Positions 1 to 8,126 of a DNA stretch of 64,000 nt are shown here, in pieces; positions within the stretch are counted from its first letter, which is position 1, and the number at the start of each line of letters is the position of its first letter. The notes below the pieces were generated by a model. That model was not told the origin of the DNA. It did no database searches and was given only the letters and a program-made list of their open reading frames with translations. Both the position numbers and the translations under genes were made by a program. Source of the DNA: Levilactobacillus suantsaiihabitans (lineage in GTDB: Bacteria > Bacillota > Bacilli > Lactobacillales > Lactobacillaceae); the NCBI RefSeq assembly GCF_004745505.1, contig NZ_RKLX01000005.1:62001-126000 (forward strand), written 5' to 3'.

Positions 1-2
1 AC

Positions 3-659
3 CGGCCCCTCAGCAACATCCTCACCGCTATTTCCGTGATCGGCCTGCTGACCAGTATCTTCTTCATGGTGAAAAATGACCATGACCACTACGGCCTGCA
101 CGAAGTCACCCAAACGTCGACGCAAAAGATCTACTCGGCTTCCCCGTCGAAACAACTCCCGATGATGATCTATCAATCCATCGGGACGGCCGACAAGCAC
201 CAGGTCTACGTTTACAAGACCAGTGCTAACGCCAAGAAGACCCAACACACCCGGGCCAAGGTCACGACCAAAAACGTCGTCAAGCGGACCACGGGTGCCA
301 ACCGGATTGTCACCAAGAAGGTGTACCGCGAATACAAGAACGGCGCCTACAAGTTCTGGTTCGGTCTGTCCGGTAACGGTCACAAGTACGTGAAGGAAAC
401 CAATACCATTTACATCAACAAGAACTGGACCGTCTTGAGTACGGCCCAAGCCAAGAAGCTTCAAGCTTTAACCAAGTCCAAGAGCTTCCAGGCTAAACAA
501 AAAGCGGCCGCTACGGCCTACGTCAAGAAAGCCGTCATGGCTGCCATGACCAAGAACCCTAGCATGTCCGCTGCGCAACAAAAACAGGTCACCAAACAAG
601 CCACCGCTGCTTACCAAGCCCAAGCAATGAAGCAATTGATTGCTCAGGTCAAGAAGTAA
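3..659 (+). CDS. Hypothetical membrane-anchored protein, 5' end outside window
   Basis: The reading frame is open to the left window edge, so the true start is missing; the GTG at 36 is only an internal codon. The visible part opens with a hydrophobic stretch (LSNILTAISVIGLLTSIFFM) that fits a membrane segment or the end of one. A Lys/Thr/Tyr-rich extracytoplasmic-type region follows, and the last 70 residues are rich in Ala, Gln and Lys and look helical. No enzymatic motif is recognised. A strong terminator follows 12 bases after the stop. It may be a cell-surface protein; the function is unknown. Confidence 0.6.
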   Translation, partial: RPLSNILTAISVIGLLTSIFFMVKNDHDHYGLHEVTQTSTQKIYSASPSKQLPMMIYQSIGTADKHQVYVYKTSANAKKTQHTRAKVTTKNVVKRTTGANRIVTKKVYREYKNGAYKFWFGLSGNGHKYVKETNTIYINKNWTVLSTAQAKKLQALTKSKSFQAKQKAAATAYVKKAVMAAMTKNPSMSAAQQKQVTKQATAAYQAQAMKQLIAQVKK

Positions 660-670
660 CCGCGTGTCGC

Positions 671-720
671 AAACAGGCCCCGTCACTACCGTCATTGGTG
701 GTGATGGGGCCTGTTTTTTT
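671..720 (+). terminator. Rho-independent terminator
   Basis: Stem of about 19 bp (starting AACAGGCCCCGTCACTACC, some G-U pairs) with a short loop, followed by a T run. It ends the partial gene at 3-659. Confidence 0.85.
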
Positions 721-745
721 GTGGCTTGGGGGGGGATGGCCGACG

Positions 746-1246
746 AAGATTGTGGGAACTGGCCGCCTTACCGTTGCGCAACTGCCAGGCTGGAACGCTG
801 GGGAACAACCGCCCCGAGCCTGAAAAACGGTCTCGTGGCTTGCTGAACCTGGCTCTGTGCCACTCCCGGCTACAGAGACGGTTAACGACGCTATCCGCTA
901 AAACCGCAGGCCCCCACCACAAATCGACTGTTAGGCTACTACCAACAACTATCTTAGAACATCCCCGGCCATTGGCACCATTTCGCCAGTAACCTCCCCA
1001 CCGTGTCAGTGACCATTCGACTCTTTTCACCCGCTGCGGGTACGCACACCGGTTAGCCGTGAGTGAAGTGAAATCTAGGCTCAGCCGGGGAATTTAGTTG
1101 CGTTCTTGGCTACCAAATTGGTGTCTTTGAGACGTGGGGTTCGGCTCAAAGCAAGGCTGGCGACCGCTCTTTGGCGCCAACCGTCCTTCCCCAGCGTTCC
1201 AGCCTAGAATTTCACGTAACGGTAAGGCGCCCAGCCCCCGTTGCCG
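746..1246. repeat. Intergenic structured repeat, family A (partial forward copy plus inverted copy)
   Basis: This gene-free stretch holds a degenerate forward fragment of family A (about 755-850) and a fuller inverted copy (about 1055-1245). The inverted copy is bounded by pairing arms GTGAAATCTAGGCT (1068-1081) and AGCCTAGAATTTCAC (1201-1215). Between them is the family's diagnostic block, GTCTTTGAGAC followed by TTCGGCTCAAAGC. Related copies lie near 2.8, 3.4, 7.9, 34.4, 35.9 and 46.4 kb. Short open frames here look like chance. Confidence 0.7.
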
Positions 1247-1269
1247 TTGCAATACGGCCAAAAAATGCC

Positions 1270-1312
1270 GAAAAAAAAGCAGCTCACGGCCGGAATCCGT
1301 GGAGCTGCTGAG
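1270..1312 (-). terminator. Terminator of the MerR-like gene
   Basis: On the minus strand a 12-bp stem (AGCAGCTCCACGG pairing with CCGTGAGCTGCT) is followed by eight T residues, about 30 bases after the stop of the gene at 1342-1581. Confidence 0.85.
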
Positions 1313-1341
1313 TGGGTCATTTTACCGATTCATTACCTTAA

Positions 1342-1581
1342 CTAGTTCACCTGGGTTAGTTGCGTTTGGCCTTTGCGGCAGCGTGGTAACAACCCGGACA
1401 AGTCGTCTAAAGACGTCCCGTTATCCTGAAAACATTGAATCATGTCGATCCAGTACAAATCTGAATCATCGAATTCCGTTGCGGAATGGTCCTTACCTAA
1501 CAGCCCGTTCTTAACGTAATCCTCAATGCGGCTCGCGTCCACGTGTGCAGATGCTGCCAATTCAGTTAAGTTCATCTTCAT
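1342..1581 (-). CDS. Small MerR-like helix-turn-helix protein
   Basis: A 79-residue protein. The start at 1581 is chosen because GAGGG lies a proper distance upstream; longer starts lack a site. The N-terminus (NLTELAASAHVDASRIEDYV) matches the winged-helix opening of MerR regulators, followed by a FDDSDLYWIDMIQCFQDNG segment typical of the same domain. There is no effector or dimerisation coiled coil, so it is the DNA-binding domain only. It is transcribed divergently from azlCD, which makes a role in controlling that pair plausible but unproven. Confidence 0.65.
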   Translation of the reverse strand: MKMNLTELAASAHVDASRIEDYVKNGLLGKDHSATEFDDSDLYWIDMIQCFQDNGTSLDDLSGLLPRCRKGQTQLTQVN

Positions 1582-1697
1582 CGCCCGTACCCTCACTTTC
1601 ATTCGTTATCAATGAGAGTATCATACAACCACCTTTACCGAAATGCAACCTTTTCCGCCCAGAAAATTCAAGTGTTTTTGAGCGAATAAATTACGGG

Positions 1698-1726
1698 TTT
1701 ACGTCACCATAAGTTAGCGCTAAACT
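1698..1726 (+). promoter_or_regulatory. Probable azlC promoter with internal palindrome
   Basis: TTTACG and TAAACT are spaced by 17 bp. The palindrome TTAGCGCTAA (1714-1723) overlaps the -10 element and could be an operator for the divergent MerR-like protein or another regulator. Confidence 0.45.
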
Positions 1727-1768
1727 GGAGATTAAAATCCCATTAGAGTTTAGAAAGGAAGTTTGTCC

Positions 1769-2473
1769 ATGGGGCCTTCTCTGACCTTTAAGACCGGCGT
1801 TCGTGACGTTTTACCAACCGTCTTCGGCTACATTGGTGTCGGCCTGGCGTTTGGCATCGTCGCCCACACCAGCCACCTCAGTTTATTGGTGGTCGCCGGA
1901 TTATCTTTTATCGTTTACGCCGGTTCTGCCCAATTTATCATTACCAGTATGTTGCTCTTACACGACCCGCTTTCCGCAATTTTTATCTCGACATTTCTGG
2001 TCAATTCGCGGATGATTCTGATGAGTACCAGCCTGGCGCAGTATTTCAAACACGAATCGCTACTACGCAACCTGTTGATTGGCACCCTGGTGACCGACGA
2101 GACCTTCGCGTTGGCCATGAATAAGCAAAATAAGACCCAGGGCCGTCTGAGCTTCGCCTGGCAATCCGCCGCCAATCTGGTGGCCTACCTGGTCTGGGGC
2201 GTGGCGACCGTGATTGGGGCCATGCTGGGCGGTTTGATTGCTGACCCGACACGCTTGGGCTTTGACTTTGCGTTGACCGCCATGTTTATCGGACTGGTCT
2301 ACCTCCAGCTGATCAGTGACAAGCACCTCGGTATGTCACTCCAGCTGACCGTCATGGTATTCGTCGCGTTGGCCTACTATTTCTTGATTGGGGTCATGAG
2401 CCAAAACTTTGCGTTGATGATCGCGACCGTCGCCGGCTGTTTATTTGGAATGGAGCTGAAAAAATGTCGATAA
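1769..2473 (+). CDS. azlC: AzlC family branched-chain amino acid exporter subunit
   Basis: A 234-residue polytopic membrane protein. The AzlC family forms the large subunit of a two-component exporter for branched-chain amino acids and their analogues. Family features are visible: an N-terminal GVRDVLPTVFGYIGVGLAFG segment, the YAGSAQFI motif, and repeated hydrophobic helices to the C-terminus. ATG 1769 is chosen over TTG 1763 because AAAGGAAG gives correct spacing to the ATG. The gene overlaps azlD by 10 bases, consistent with translational coupling. Confidence 0.9.
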   Translation: MGPSLTFKTGVRDVLPTVFGYIGVGLAFGIVAHTSHLSLLVVAGLSFIVYAGSAQFIITSMLLLHDPLSAIFISTFLVNSRMILMSTSLAQYFKHESLLRNLLIGTLVTDETFALAMNKQNKTQGRLSFAWQSAANLVAYLVWGVATVIGAMLGGLIADPTRLGFDFALTAMFIGLVYLQLISDKHLGMSLQLTVMVFVALAYYFLIGVMSQNFALMIATVAGCLFGMELKKCR

Positions 2474-2799
2474 GTCTTACGGAACTCTGGGTCATCCTCG
2501 GCTGCGGCGCCATTACGGTGTTGTCGCGGGTGCTACCCTTCGCGTTTGTTAAATCTCTCAACATGCCGGACTGGCTGATTAGCTTCCTGTCCTTCGTCCC
2601 CATCACGATCATGACGGCGCTGTGCTGCGAGAGCCTGTTTGTCGCCCACGCCGGTCACTTGGCCACCCTCAACGTTGCCAACTGCCTGGCGGCCATTCCG
2701 GCGACGCTGGCGGGCATCTTGACTAAGAGCCTGCTGATGGTGGTGGTCGTGGGCATCATGGCCATGGCCGTCCTGCGCTACTTCGCCATTGGTGGCTAA
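2464..2799 (+). CDS. azlD: AzlD family exporter subunit
   Basis: A 111-residue membrane protein with about four hydrophobic segments and the AzlD-type opening LWVILGCGAITVLSRVLPF. AzlD is the small partner of AzlC in branched-chain amino acid efflux. It starts inside the azlC 3' end, so both are expected from one transcript. No terminator directly follows; structured repeat A lies immediately downstream and a T-tailed hairpin sits at 3183-3226. Confidence 0.9.
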   Translation: MSISLTELWVILGCGAITVLSRVLPFAFVKSLNMPDWLISFLSFVPITIMTALCCESLFVAHAGHLATLNVANCLAAIPATLAGILTKSLLMVVVVGIMAMAVLRYFAIGG

Positions 2800-2800
2800 C

Positions 2801-3045
2801 CAGGTGGCCCGGCAACACTTGTGTTTGCTGGCCGCCTTGCCGTTCGCTAGAGATGCGTTGGAACGCTGAGGGCGCCGGGCCAAGCCAAAGGACGATCTTG
2901 GTCCTCAACTTGGAGCCAATGAACCGCGTCTCCAAGTTGCCAGTTCCCTAAGCGCCGTGGCCCATGCCGCTAAGGGAACTCCCACAGCTGAACGCATCTC
3001 TAGCGAACTATCGGCTACGATTGTGGCAGTCAACCACTGATGTCG
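2801..3045. repeat. Intergenic structured repeat, family A (forward copy)
   Basis: A full-length copy bounded by perfect 18-bp arms, GTTCGCTAGAGATGCGTT (2842-2859) and its complement at 2991-3008. Nested hairpins lie inside: CAACTTGGAG with CTCCAAGTTG, and AGTTCCCTAAGCG with CGCTAAGGGAACT. It is nearly identical to the copy at 34411-34612. It sits directly after azlD. Confidence 0.75.
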
Positions 3046-3182
3046 TCCACTGTTCTGCCAAAACGGTGGTGTCCATCCCCACTAACTTAGTCCGTCATTG
3101 GGCTATCTTGCCGATTTCTGCAGCCTATTCTCCAGATGTAGAGACAATAACAACACTCCCCCAAATATACCATCAAACGACA

Positions 3183-3226
3183 ATACCAGCCATTCGGTTT
3201 TTTCTGAATGGTTGGTATTTTTCGTT
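3183..3226 (+). terminator. Rho-independent terminator
   Basis: AATACCAGCCATTC pairs with GAATGGTTGGTATT around a T-rich loop and is followed by T residues. It probably closes the azlCD transcript beyond the repeat. Confidence 0.65.
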
Positions 3227-3369
3227 CAAAACTCGCAAGACTTAACCTTGTTGTAATTTCCTGATAATGGATAAACGCCCTTGTCTCTTCCGGTCATACC
3301 AGCGTTCTCGCCACTGATGGCATCCCCTTACCGTTTTTGACAGAAAGGGACAATCAGTTACGTTGTCCA

Positions 3370-3563
3370 GACACCACCGTAGCCGAGAGCGGCGCGCCAG
3401 ATGCGTTCAGCCGTAGGATTTCCCTTAGCGACGAAGTCGGTTAGGGAAATGGCGTCTTTGAGACGTGTCTTTCGGCTCAAAGCGAGTACCGAGACCGCCC
3501 TTTGGCTCGGTGCGTCCGCCCACAGCGTTCCAACGCATCTGGCGCGCCGCGGTAGGCGGCCAC
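3370..3563. repeat. Intergenic structured repeat, family A (inverted copy)
   Basis: Bounded by perfect 17-bp arms GGCGCGCCAGATGCGTT (3391-3407) and complement (3532-3548). Internal hairpins are formed by TTTCCCTTAGCG/GTTAGGGAAA, CGTCT-TTG-AGACG and CCGAG/CTCGG. The outer half of each arm differs from the 2.8-kb copy, yet pairing is kept. It lies just downstream of the uracil permease stop. Confidence 0.75.
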
Positions 3564-3564
3564 T

Positions 3565-4836
3565 TTAATCGTTATCCGGTAACACTAGGTTCAATACGAT
3601 GCCCAGTACTGCCGCCACAGCCAAGCCGGAGAACTCGTATTGGCCGACCTTGAGGTACGCGTTGCCGATGCCAATGACCAGGATCGCCGAGGCAATCATT
3701 AAGTTACGTTTGCGATTGAAGTCCACGTGCTTTTCGATCAGGATGCGCATCCCACTGGAGGCAATTACCCCGAATAGTAGGAAGCTGACACCGCCGATGA
3801 CCGGATTGGGGATGCTTTCGATCAGGGCGCTTAGCTTGCCCACGAAGCTGAAGATGATGGCAAACACGGCCGCGCCAATCAGCACGTACACACTGTGGAC
3901 CCGCGTGATGGCCAACACGCCGACGTTTTCACCGTAAGATGTGACGGGCGGGCCGCCGACGAAGCTAGCCATGATTGAGGCCACCCCATCCCCGGCCAGC
4001 GTGTGATGCAACCCCGGATCTTCAAAGAAGTTGCGGTGGGTCAGTTCGTTTAAGACCGTGATGTGGCCGATGTGCTCTGTCATGGTCACGAAGGCAATTG
4101 GGGCCAGACTTACGATAGCGCCCCAGTAGAAATGCAGCGGATAACTCAAGATGGGCACTTCAAAGCTGGGTAATTGAAACCACGCCGCTGCGAGGACCGG
4201 TTTAAAATTCACCAGGCCACTAACCGCCGCAATCAGGTAACCCGCGACGATTCCCAGCAGAATGGGCACCAACGACAGAAAGCCGCGTAGGTAGAGGTTG
4301 AAGCCAATCGTCAACAGTAAGGTCGCCATGGCCACGGCAAAGTATTGCCAGTGATACGTCCCCGCGCTGTCGACCGTGGCCTTTTGAGCCGCACTACCGG
4401 CCAACGACAGCCCGATGACCATGACCATCGGACCGACCACGATTGGCGGCAAGGCCCGATTGATCCAGTCCGACCCAATCAAAGCCACAATCAGGGCCAC
4501 GACCAGGTAGACGGCCCCCACGGCCAGCGTTCCCTGCGCGATGCCGGGATAACCGGTCGTCTTCATCAACGCGACCATGGGCACGATAAACGAAAAGCTC
4601 GACCCCATGTAAGCGGGAATCTTGCCCCGGGTGATCAAAATGTACATCAGGGTCCCCACGCCCGAGCTGAAGAGGGCGATACCAGGGTTTAACCCGACTA
4701 GAATGGGTACCAAAACGGTCGACCCAAACATGGAAAATAAGTGCTGTAGCGATAACCCGAACCACTGACCCCAGCTGGGACGTTCCCAAATGTCGATCAG
4801 TGCATCCGGATTACGGTAACGCGACGGTGTTTTCAT
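3565..4836 (-). CDS. pyrP: Uracil permease, NCS2 family
   Basis: A 423-residue nucleobase:cation symporter with about 12-14 hydrophobic segments. Start 4836 (MKTPSRYRN) follows GGAGG at good spacing; the longer frame runs through the leader. NCS2 hallmarks include QHLFSMFGSTVLVP near the N-terminus, and the substrate-binding region FVTMTEHIGHITVLNEL followed by GDGVASIMASFVGGPPVTSYGENVGV. NCS2 members take uracil or purines. The PyrR-type attenuator upstream points to uracil uptake for pyrimidine salvage. Confidence 0.88.
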   Translation of the reverse strand: MKTPSRYRNPDALIDIWERPSWGQWFGLSLQHLFSMFGSTVLVPILVGLNPGIALFSSGVGTLMYILITRGKIPAYMGSSFSFIVPMVALMKTTGYPGIAQGTLAVGAVYLVVALIVALIGSDWINRALPPIVVGPMVMVIGLSLAGSAAQKATVDSAGTYHWQYFAVAMATLLLTIGFNLYLRGFLSLVPILLGIVAGYLIAAVSGLVNFKPVLAAAWFQLPSFEVPILSYPLHFYWGAIVSLAPIAFVTMTEHIGHITVLNELTHRNFFEDPGLHHTLAGDGVASIMASFVGGPPVTSYGENVGVLAITRVHSVYVLIGAAVFAIIFSFVGKLSALIESIPNPVIGGVSFLLFGVIASSGMRILIEKHVDFNRKRNLMIASAILVIGIGNAYLKVGQYEFSGLAVAAVLGIVLNLVLPDND

Positions 4837-4859
4837 GAACGCAAGCCTCCAGATTCTCA

Positions 4860-4985
4860 AGATAGAAAAAAGGACACGCCGTTCCCGTGAAGAAACGCAC
4901 GTGCCCACTGTAGACTTCGCCCGACGCTGGTCGACGTGTGCACCCTTCATTGCCTCACGGGACAACGTTAAAGGAACATATTTTT
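4860..4985 (-). promoter_or_regulatory. PyrR-type attenuator leader of the uracil permease
   Basis: The leader RNA contains GTCCCGTGAGGCAATGAAGG (around 4956-4976), resembling the PyrR-binding stem-loop with its conserved GAGG loop. A GC stem GGGCACG/CGTGTCC (about 4869-4906) then precedes TTTTTTC, an intrinsic terminator upstream of the start codon. In known systems PyrR with UMP favours termination, so high pyrimidine would shut off the permease. The PyrR assignment rests on motif resemblance. Confidence 0.65.
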
Positions 4986-4989
4986 ATTT

Positions 4990-5018
4990 AGTATACCCAG
5001 TCCGTCAAGGCAGGTCAA
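4990..5018 (-). promoter_or_regulatory. Promoter of the uracil permease leader
   Basis: On the minus strand TTGACC (5013-5018) and TATACT (4990-4995) are spaced by 17 bp, placing transcription start just ahead of the attenuator. Confidence 0.75.
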
Positions 5019-5112
5019 CGGTCTTTGTTGAGAATCGTTTTTAGCCATCCGGCCATTTGACCGCTAAACCAATCGTCATGATAGCGACTTAATCACCCGA
5101 AGGTTATCGCGG

Positions 5113-5520
5113 TTAATCAACCATCCGCCAGTCACCCTCGTCGGCCTTGGAAATGTCGTTTAAGAACTTCAACACCCGTTTGGCCCGGTCCGGTTGTTGG
5201 TCGTGTAACAGGTTCAGGCCAGCCCCCGTGACCATCGGTTGGCTGAGCCGGAAGTCGCCGTCCGCCATTTCGCCGGTCGCAAAAGCCATCACGGTCTCGC
5301 CAGATTCGATTTGCGTGGTCAAGAAAAACATAGTGAAGTCATCGTCGGCTTGCATGTATGCAGGCATCGCCCAAATATCGGGCGCAATCTCTTGCATCTC
5401 CCCCGTCTCCGTGCCGTCCAAGAACTTGAATTCCTTGTGGTTGGCTTGGGTGACCGGTTGCTTTAAGACCAACATCATGTTAGCAAATTCAGTGTCACCG
5501 AGTTGAATATTGTCTTTCAT
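5113..5520 (-). CDS. Hypothetical cytosolic protein, SseB-like
   Basis: A 135-residue acidic soluble protein without signal peptide or membrane segment. The order of short strands (EFKFLDGTET, FTMFFLTTQI, VMAFATGEMAD) resembles SseB N-terminal-like domain proteins of Gram-positive bacteria, but the match is from memory and weak. TCCTCC on the plus strand just beyond the start gives a good ribosome site. No function can be assigned. Confidence 0.6.
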   Translation of the reverse strand: MKDNIQLGDTEFANMMLVLKQPVTQANHKEFKFLDGTETGEMQEIAPDIWAMPAYMQADDDFTMFFLTTQIESGETVMAFATGEMADGDFRLSQPMVTGAGLNLLHDQQPDRAKRVLKFLNDISKADEGDWRMVD

Positions 5521-5584
5521 CGTTTAATTTCCTCCTAAACGCGCCAGCTTGGGGCTCTCCCGTCTACTGGCAACTTAGTCATCA

Positions 5585-6103
5585 TTATACCAGCGTCTTG
5601 GTTAAAATTAAATCACGTTGCCGGTCCGCCCCCAGTTGAAAGACGTGGTCGCCCACCTGGGTGAAGCCCATGGCCTGGTAGAATTTCCGTGCGGCCGCGT
5701 TGTGTTCCCACACGCCCAGCCACACCGAGGTCAGCCCCAATGCCCGTGCCCGGTCGACGGCGTGTTGATAGAACTGCTGGCCCAGCCCCTGGCGCTTAAA
5801 GGCGGGCAAAATGTAAATGCGCTCGATTTCTAACGTCTGGTTCCCCCGCGGCTCCGATTGGGTTGGTCCCCAATTCAACTTGAGATACCCCGCCACCTGC
5901 GTGCCGACCCACATCAATTCGTAGGTCGTCGTCGGCTGCCGCAACTCGCTTAACAGCTGTTGCGGGTTGTAAGCCGTGTCCAAATATGCCGCTAAATCCG
6001 CCGGTGTATTGGCCGCCCCAAACGTGTCTGTAAACGTCTGGCGGCAAACGGCTTGTAGTTGTAAAATTTCTGCCTCTGTACAAGGCTTGATGATTCCCGT
6101 CAT
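5585..6103 (-). CDS. GNAT family N-acetyltransferase
   Basis: A 172-residue single GNAT domain. The acetyl-CoA binding signature is visible as YILPAFKRQGLGQQFYQHAV (Q/R-x-x-G-x-G/A), followed by the C-terminal NAAARKFYQAMGFTQVGDHVF strand-helix typical of the fold. The acceptor substrate cannot be inferred. It starts 12 bases after the stop of the upstream MarR gene, so the two form an operon and the MarR protein likely controls both. Confidence 0.85.
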   Translation of the reverse strand: MTGIIKPCTEAEILQLQAVCRQTFTDTFGAANTPADLAAYLDTAYNPQQLLSELRQPTTTYELMWVGTQVAGYLKLNWGPTQSEPRGNQTLEIERIYILPAFKRQGLGQQFYQHAVDRARALGLTSVWLGVWEHNAAARKFYQAMGFTQVGDHVFQLGADRQRDLILTKTLV

Positions 6104-6114
6104 GTTGCATCTCC

Positions 6115-6576
6115 TTAATAATCGCGTGAGTGTCCCTGCTTAACGGCCTGCCAGTCGGCGGCTACGTTTTGTTCAACGCGTTGTAGATACCCCGCCAGCA
6201 CCTGGGCCTCGGCTGGGCTAAACCCCTGTAGCGCTACTTGATTGGAATACTGATTTTCCCGTTGCACCAACGGATAAATCTCAGCGCCGCGCGCCGTCAC
6301 GAATAATTTTTTAATCTTGTGATTCACGGCATCCGGCCGCTTCTCCAATAGCCCCGCGGTCGTCAGCTTCTGGACCGCCCGGGAAGCCGTCGTCCGGTCT
6401 ACCTTAAGTAGCTCGGTCAAGCGTTCCAAGATGATGCCGGGATGCTCGGCCACCCGGACCAAGTACAGGTACTGGCCCTTGGTCAACTGCACCTGTTGAA
6501 ATTCCCGATTGGCAATGGCGTCCAGCGCCCGGGAAATATTGCCGATGGGCCGTAAAATCTCTGTCACGTCACTCAC
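6115..6576 (-). CDS. MarR family transcriptional regulator
   Basis: A 153-residue winged helix-turn-helix protein. Residues around 50-90 (ERLTELLKVDRTTASRAVQKLTTAGLLEKRP) are the recognition helix and wing of MarR regulators. It is the first gene of a two-gene unit with an acetyltransferase. The promoter holds an inverted repeat, ATTG-N6-CAAT, overlapping the -10 element, consistent with autorepression. The ligand is unknown. Confidence 0.85.
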   Translation of the reverse strand: MSDVTEILRPIGNISRALDAIANREFQQVQLTKGQYLYLVRVAEHPGIILERLTELLKVDRTTASRAVQKLTTAGLLEKRPDAVNHKIKKLFVTARGAEIYPLVQRENQYSNQVALQGFSPAEAQVLAGYLQRVEQNVAADWQAVKQGHSRDY

Positions 6577-6610
6577 CTCCTGATGGCAACATCTAGTGTA
6601 ACGTCATTAT

Positions 6611-6638
6611 ATTGTATTTGCAATAAAAATTTTGTCAA
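6611..6638 (-). promoter_or_regulatory. Promoter and likely operator of the MarR-acetyltransferase operon
   Basis: On the minus strand TTGACA (6633-6638) and TACAAT (6611-6616) are spaced by 16 bp. The inverted repeat at 6611-6624 (ATTG and CAAT flanking six bases) covers the -10 and is a plausible MarR operator. Confidence 0.6.
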
Positions 6639-6669
6639 AAAAAGACCACCCAACGCCAGTCAGGTGGTC
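6637..6669 (-). terminator. Terminator after the second acetyltransferase gene
   Basis: On the minus strand a GACCACC stem (6644-6650 with 6663-6669) is followed by seven T residues. Confidence 0.8.
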
Positions 6670-6687
6670 CCCACATTAAAAGTCAAC

Positions 6688-7275
6688 TTAGTTGGTCACT
6701 CGGATTGGCTTCCCAATCTCGAGTTGCATGTGGTAATACTCGTGGTCCCCAATCATCTGCTTACCGGTGACTTCATAGCCCATCCGCTCATACAACCGCA
6801 TGGCGCCGGGGTTCTCGAAGTCAACGTTGAGGCCGATCACTGCTTGCCGGTCCCGTTGGGCATAAATTGGTAACGCCCGCAATAACTGGCGGCCAATCCC
6901 TTGCCCTTGATGATCCGGCGAGACAGCCAATGAGTCTAAATACCATTCACCGGCTGCGGTCTCTGAATCTAAATCAAATGGTTCGTCGAAAGCGGCACTT
7001 TGAGCTGCTAGGCGAGTCATCACGTCATCTACAACGTCTTCATTTTCACCAGGGTAGCCAAACGCCACCCCCACTACTTGGCCATCGGCCTCGGCCACCA
7101 CCGTGGTTGCCGCCCCGGACAAGTATGTCCGCGTGCGGTACGCCGCCGTGATGACCTTCAGTAAGTCGGGGCCTGGAACGTCTTCCAGGTCGGTCAATTC
7201 CATTTCGTCGTAGATCAAGTTCATCAGCGGCGCTATCTGCGGTGCGTCCGCTGGTCGAGCTTCACGAATTATCAC
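6688..7275 (-). CDS. GNAT family N-acetyltransferase
   Basis: A 195-residue GNAT protein. The central motif LAVSPDHQGQGIGRQLLRAL is the acetyl-CoA pyrophosphate loop (Q-x-x-G-I-G), and NVDFENPGAMRLYERMGYEV is the usual C-terminal segment. The N-terminal REARPADAPQIAPLMNLIYDE is typical of family members acting on small metabolites or peptides. It is monocistronic, with its own terminator downstream. Substrate unknown. Confidence 0.85.
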   Translation of the reverse strand: MIIREARPADAPQIAPLMNLIYDEMELTDLEDVPGPDLLKVITAAYRTRTYLSGAATTVVAEADGQVVGVAFGYPGENEDVVDDVMTRLAAQSAAFDEPFDLDSETAAGEWYLDSLAVSPDHQGQGIGRQLLRALPIYAQRDRQAVIGLNVDFENPGAMRLYERMGYEVTGKQMIGDHEYYHMQLEIGKPIRVTN

Positions 7276-7371
7276 AAAAAATCCTCCATTTCTAGTTCTT
7301 CCTTAAGCCTACCGGAGCCGCGCGCCTTTGTCAAAGCATTTGCTGTTTGACCATGTCGGGTGCCTTAACTA

Positions 7372-7585
7372 TAACTAACAGAAACCAGTGCCTGCGGCTG
7401 CCAGGGGTTCCGCCTGCTATGGGGGACGCCTCCAGCCTGAAAAGCAGGCTTCCGGCTCGCTTGAAAGCCTGGCAGAATCCGCCAGTCTCCCAAGTCGCCC
7501 CACGCTGTAACCTGGCACAAAACGCCAGCTAACACCGTCGACACAGCTGGCTCCACCCCTGGCTGCCTCCGGCAAGGTAGTCATT
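7372..7585. repeat. Intergenic structured repeat, family B (inverted copy)
   Basis: One of three family B copies; the others are at 34690-34900 and 46545-46745. Terminal arms are GCCAGGGGT (7400-7408) and ACCCCTGGC (7555-7563). The internal hairpin reads CTGGC/GCCAG where the other copies have CTGAG/CTCAG, so pairing is preserved despite sequence change. No gene is supported between 7276 and 8126; the rest of the stretch is family A and unassigned sequence. Confidence 0.75.
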
Positions 7586-7799
7586 TATCAGCTACAATCG
7601 CTCAAACCAATCGCGGCCATTCAGATTTGTAGGTAGTAACCGACCTGACTGTCATCGGCCATCAATGCAGCCGAAAATCCCCCCCGCCATGTTCCAGCTC
7701 ATACTTGACGAACGGATAGGCGGTAATTTTCCCGATAGCCTCAGGTGAAATGGGACCCCGCATCACAACTGGAGCCAGCCCCTGTCCCCAGTTATTGGC

Positions 7800-8040
7800 A
7801 AGCGGGGACAAACCAGTTGCGTTGACCAATCACCACCGGAGCCGAGAGTGGAGCGAAAATGGGCTCAGCCGTGGGAGTTCCCTTAGTGGGTGGTCTTTAC
7901 CCGCTTAGGGAACTGGCGTCTTTGAGACGTGGTTTTCGGCTCAAAGCGAGGGCGAGACCGCACTGTGGCTCGACCGGTCCGCCCGCCGCGTTCCAGCCCA
8001 TTTTCGCGCAACAGTAGGCGGCCAGCTCCCCCACACCCCC
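7800..8040. repeat. Intergenic structured repeat, family A (inverted copy)
   Basis: Arms GCGAAAATGGGCT (7853-7865) and AGCCCATTTTCGC (7995-8007) pair perfectly over 13 bp but differ in sequence from the arms of the other copies. AGTTCCCTTAG/CTTAGGGAACT and GTCTTTGAGAC hairpins are present inside. Confidence 0.75.
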
Positions 8041-8050
8041 GCGGTACAAC

Positions 8051-8091
8051 AAAACAGGCCCCGCTGCCAATGACTGGCAACGGAACCTGTG
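8051..8091 (-). terminator. Terminator after the DUF1003 gene and small ORF
   Basis: On the minus strand an ACAGG...CCTGT stem with inner TTGCCA/TGGCAG pairing ends in TTTTG, about 35 bases beyond the 27-residue ORF. Confidence 0.6.
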
Positions 8092-8126
8092 GGTGGCCTT
8101 GATGGCCGGTGACGCTTGGGTCGACA

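Noticed and set aside
1134-1514. 126-codon plus-strand ORF over repeat and MerR gene
   Set aside because: Spans an intergenic repeat, a terminator and the antisense of the MerR-like gene; not coding.
746-8040. Family A/B repeats as simple terminators
   Set aside because: They have several nested hairpins and long outer arms, mostly lack T tails, and often sit beside separate true terminators.
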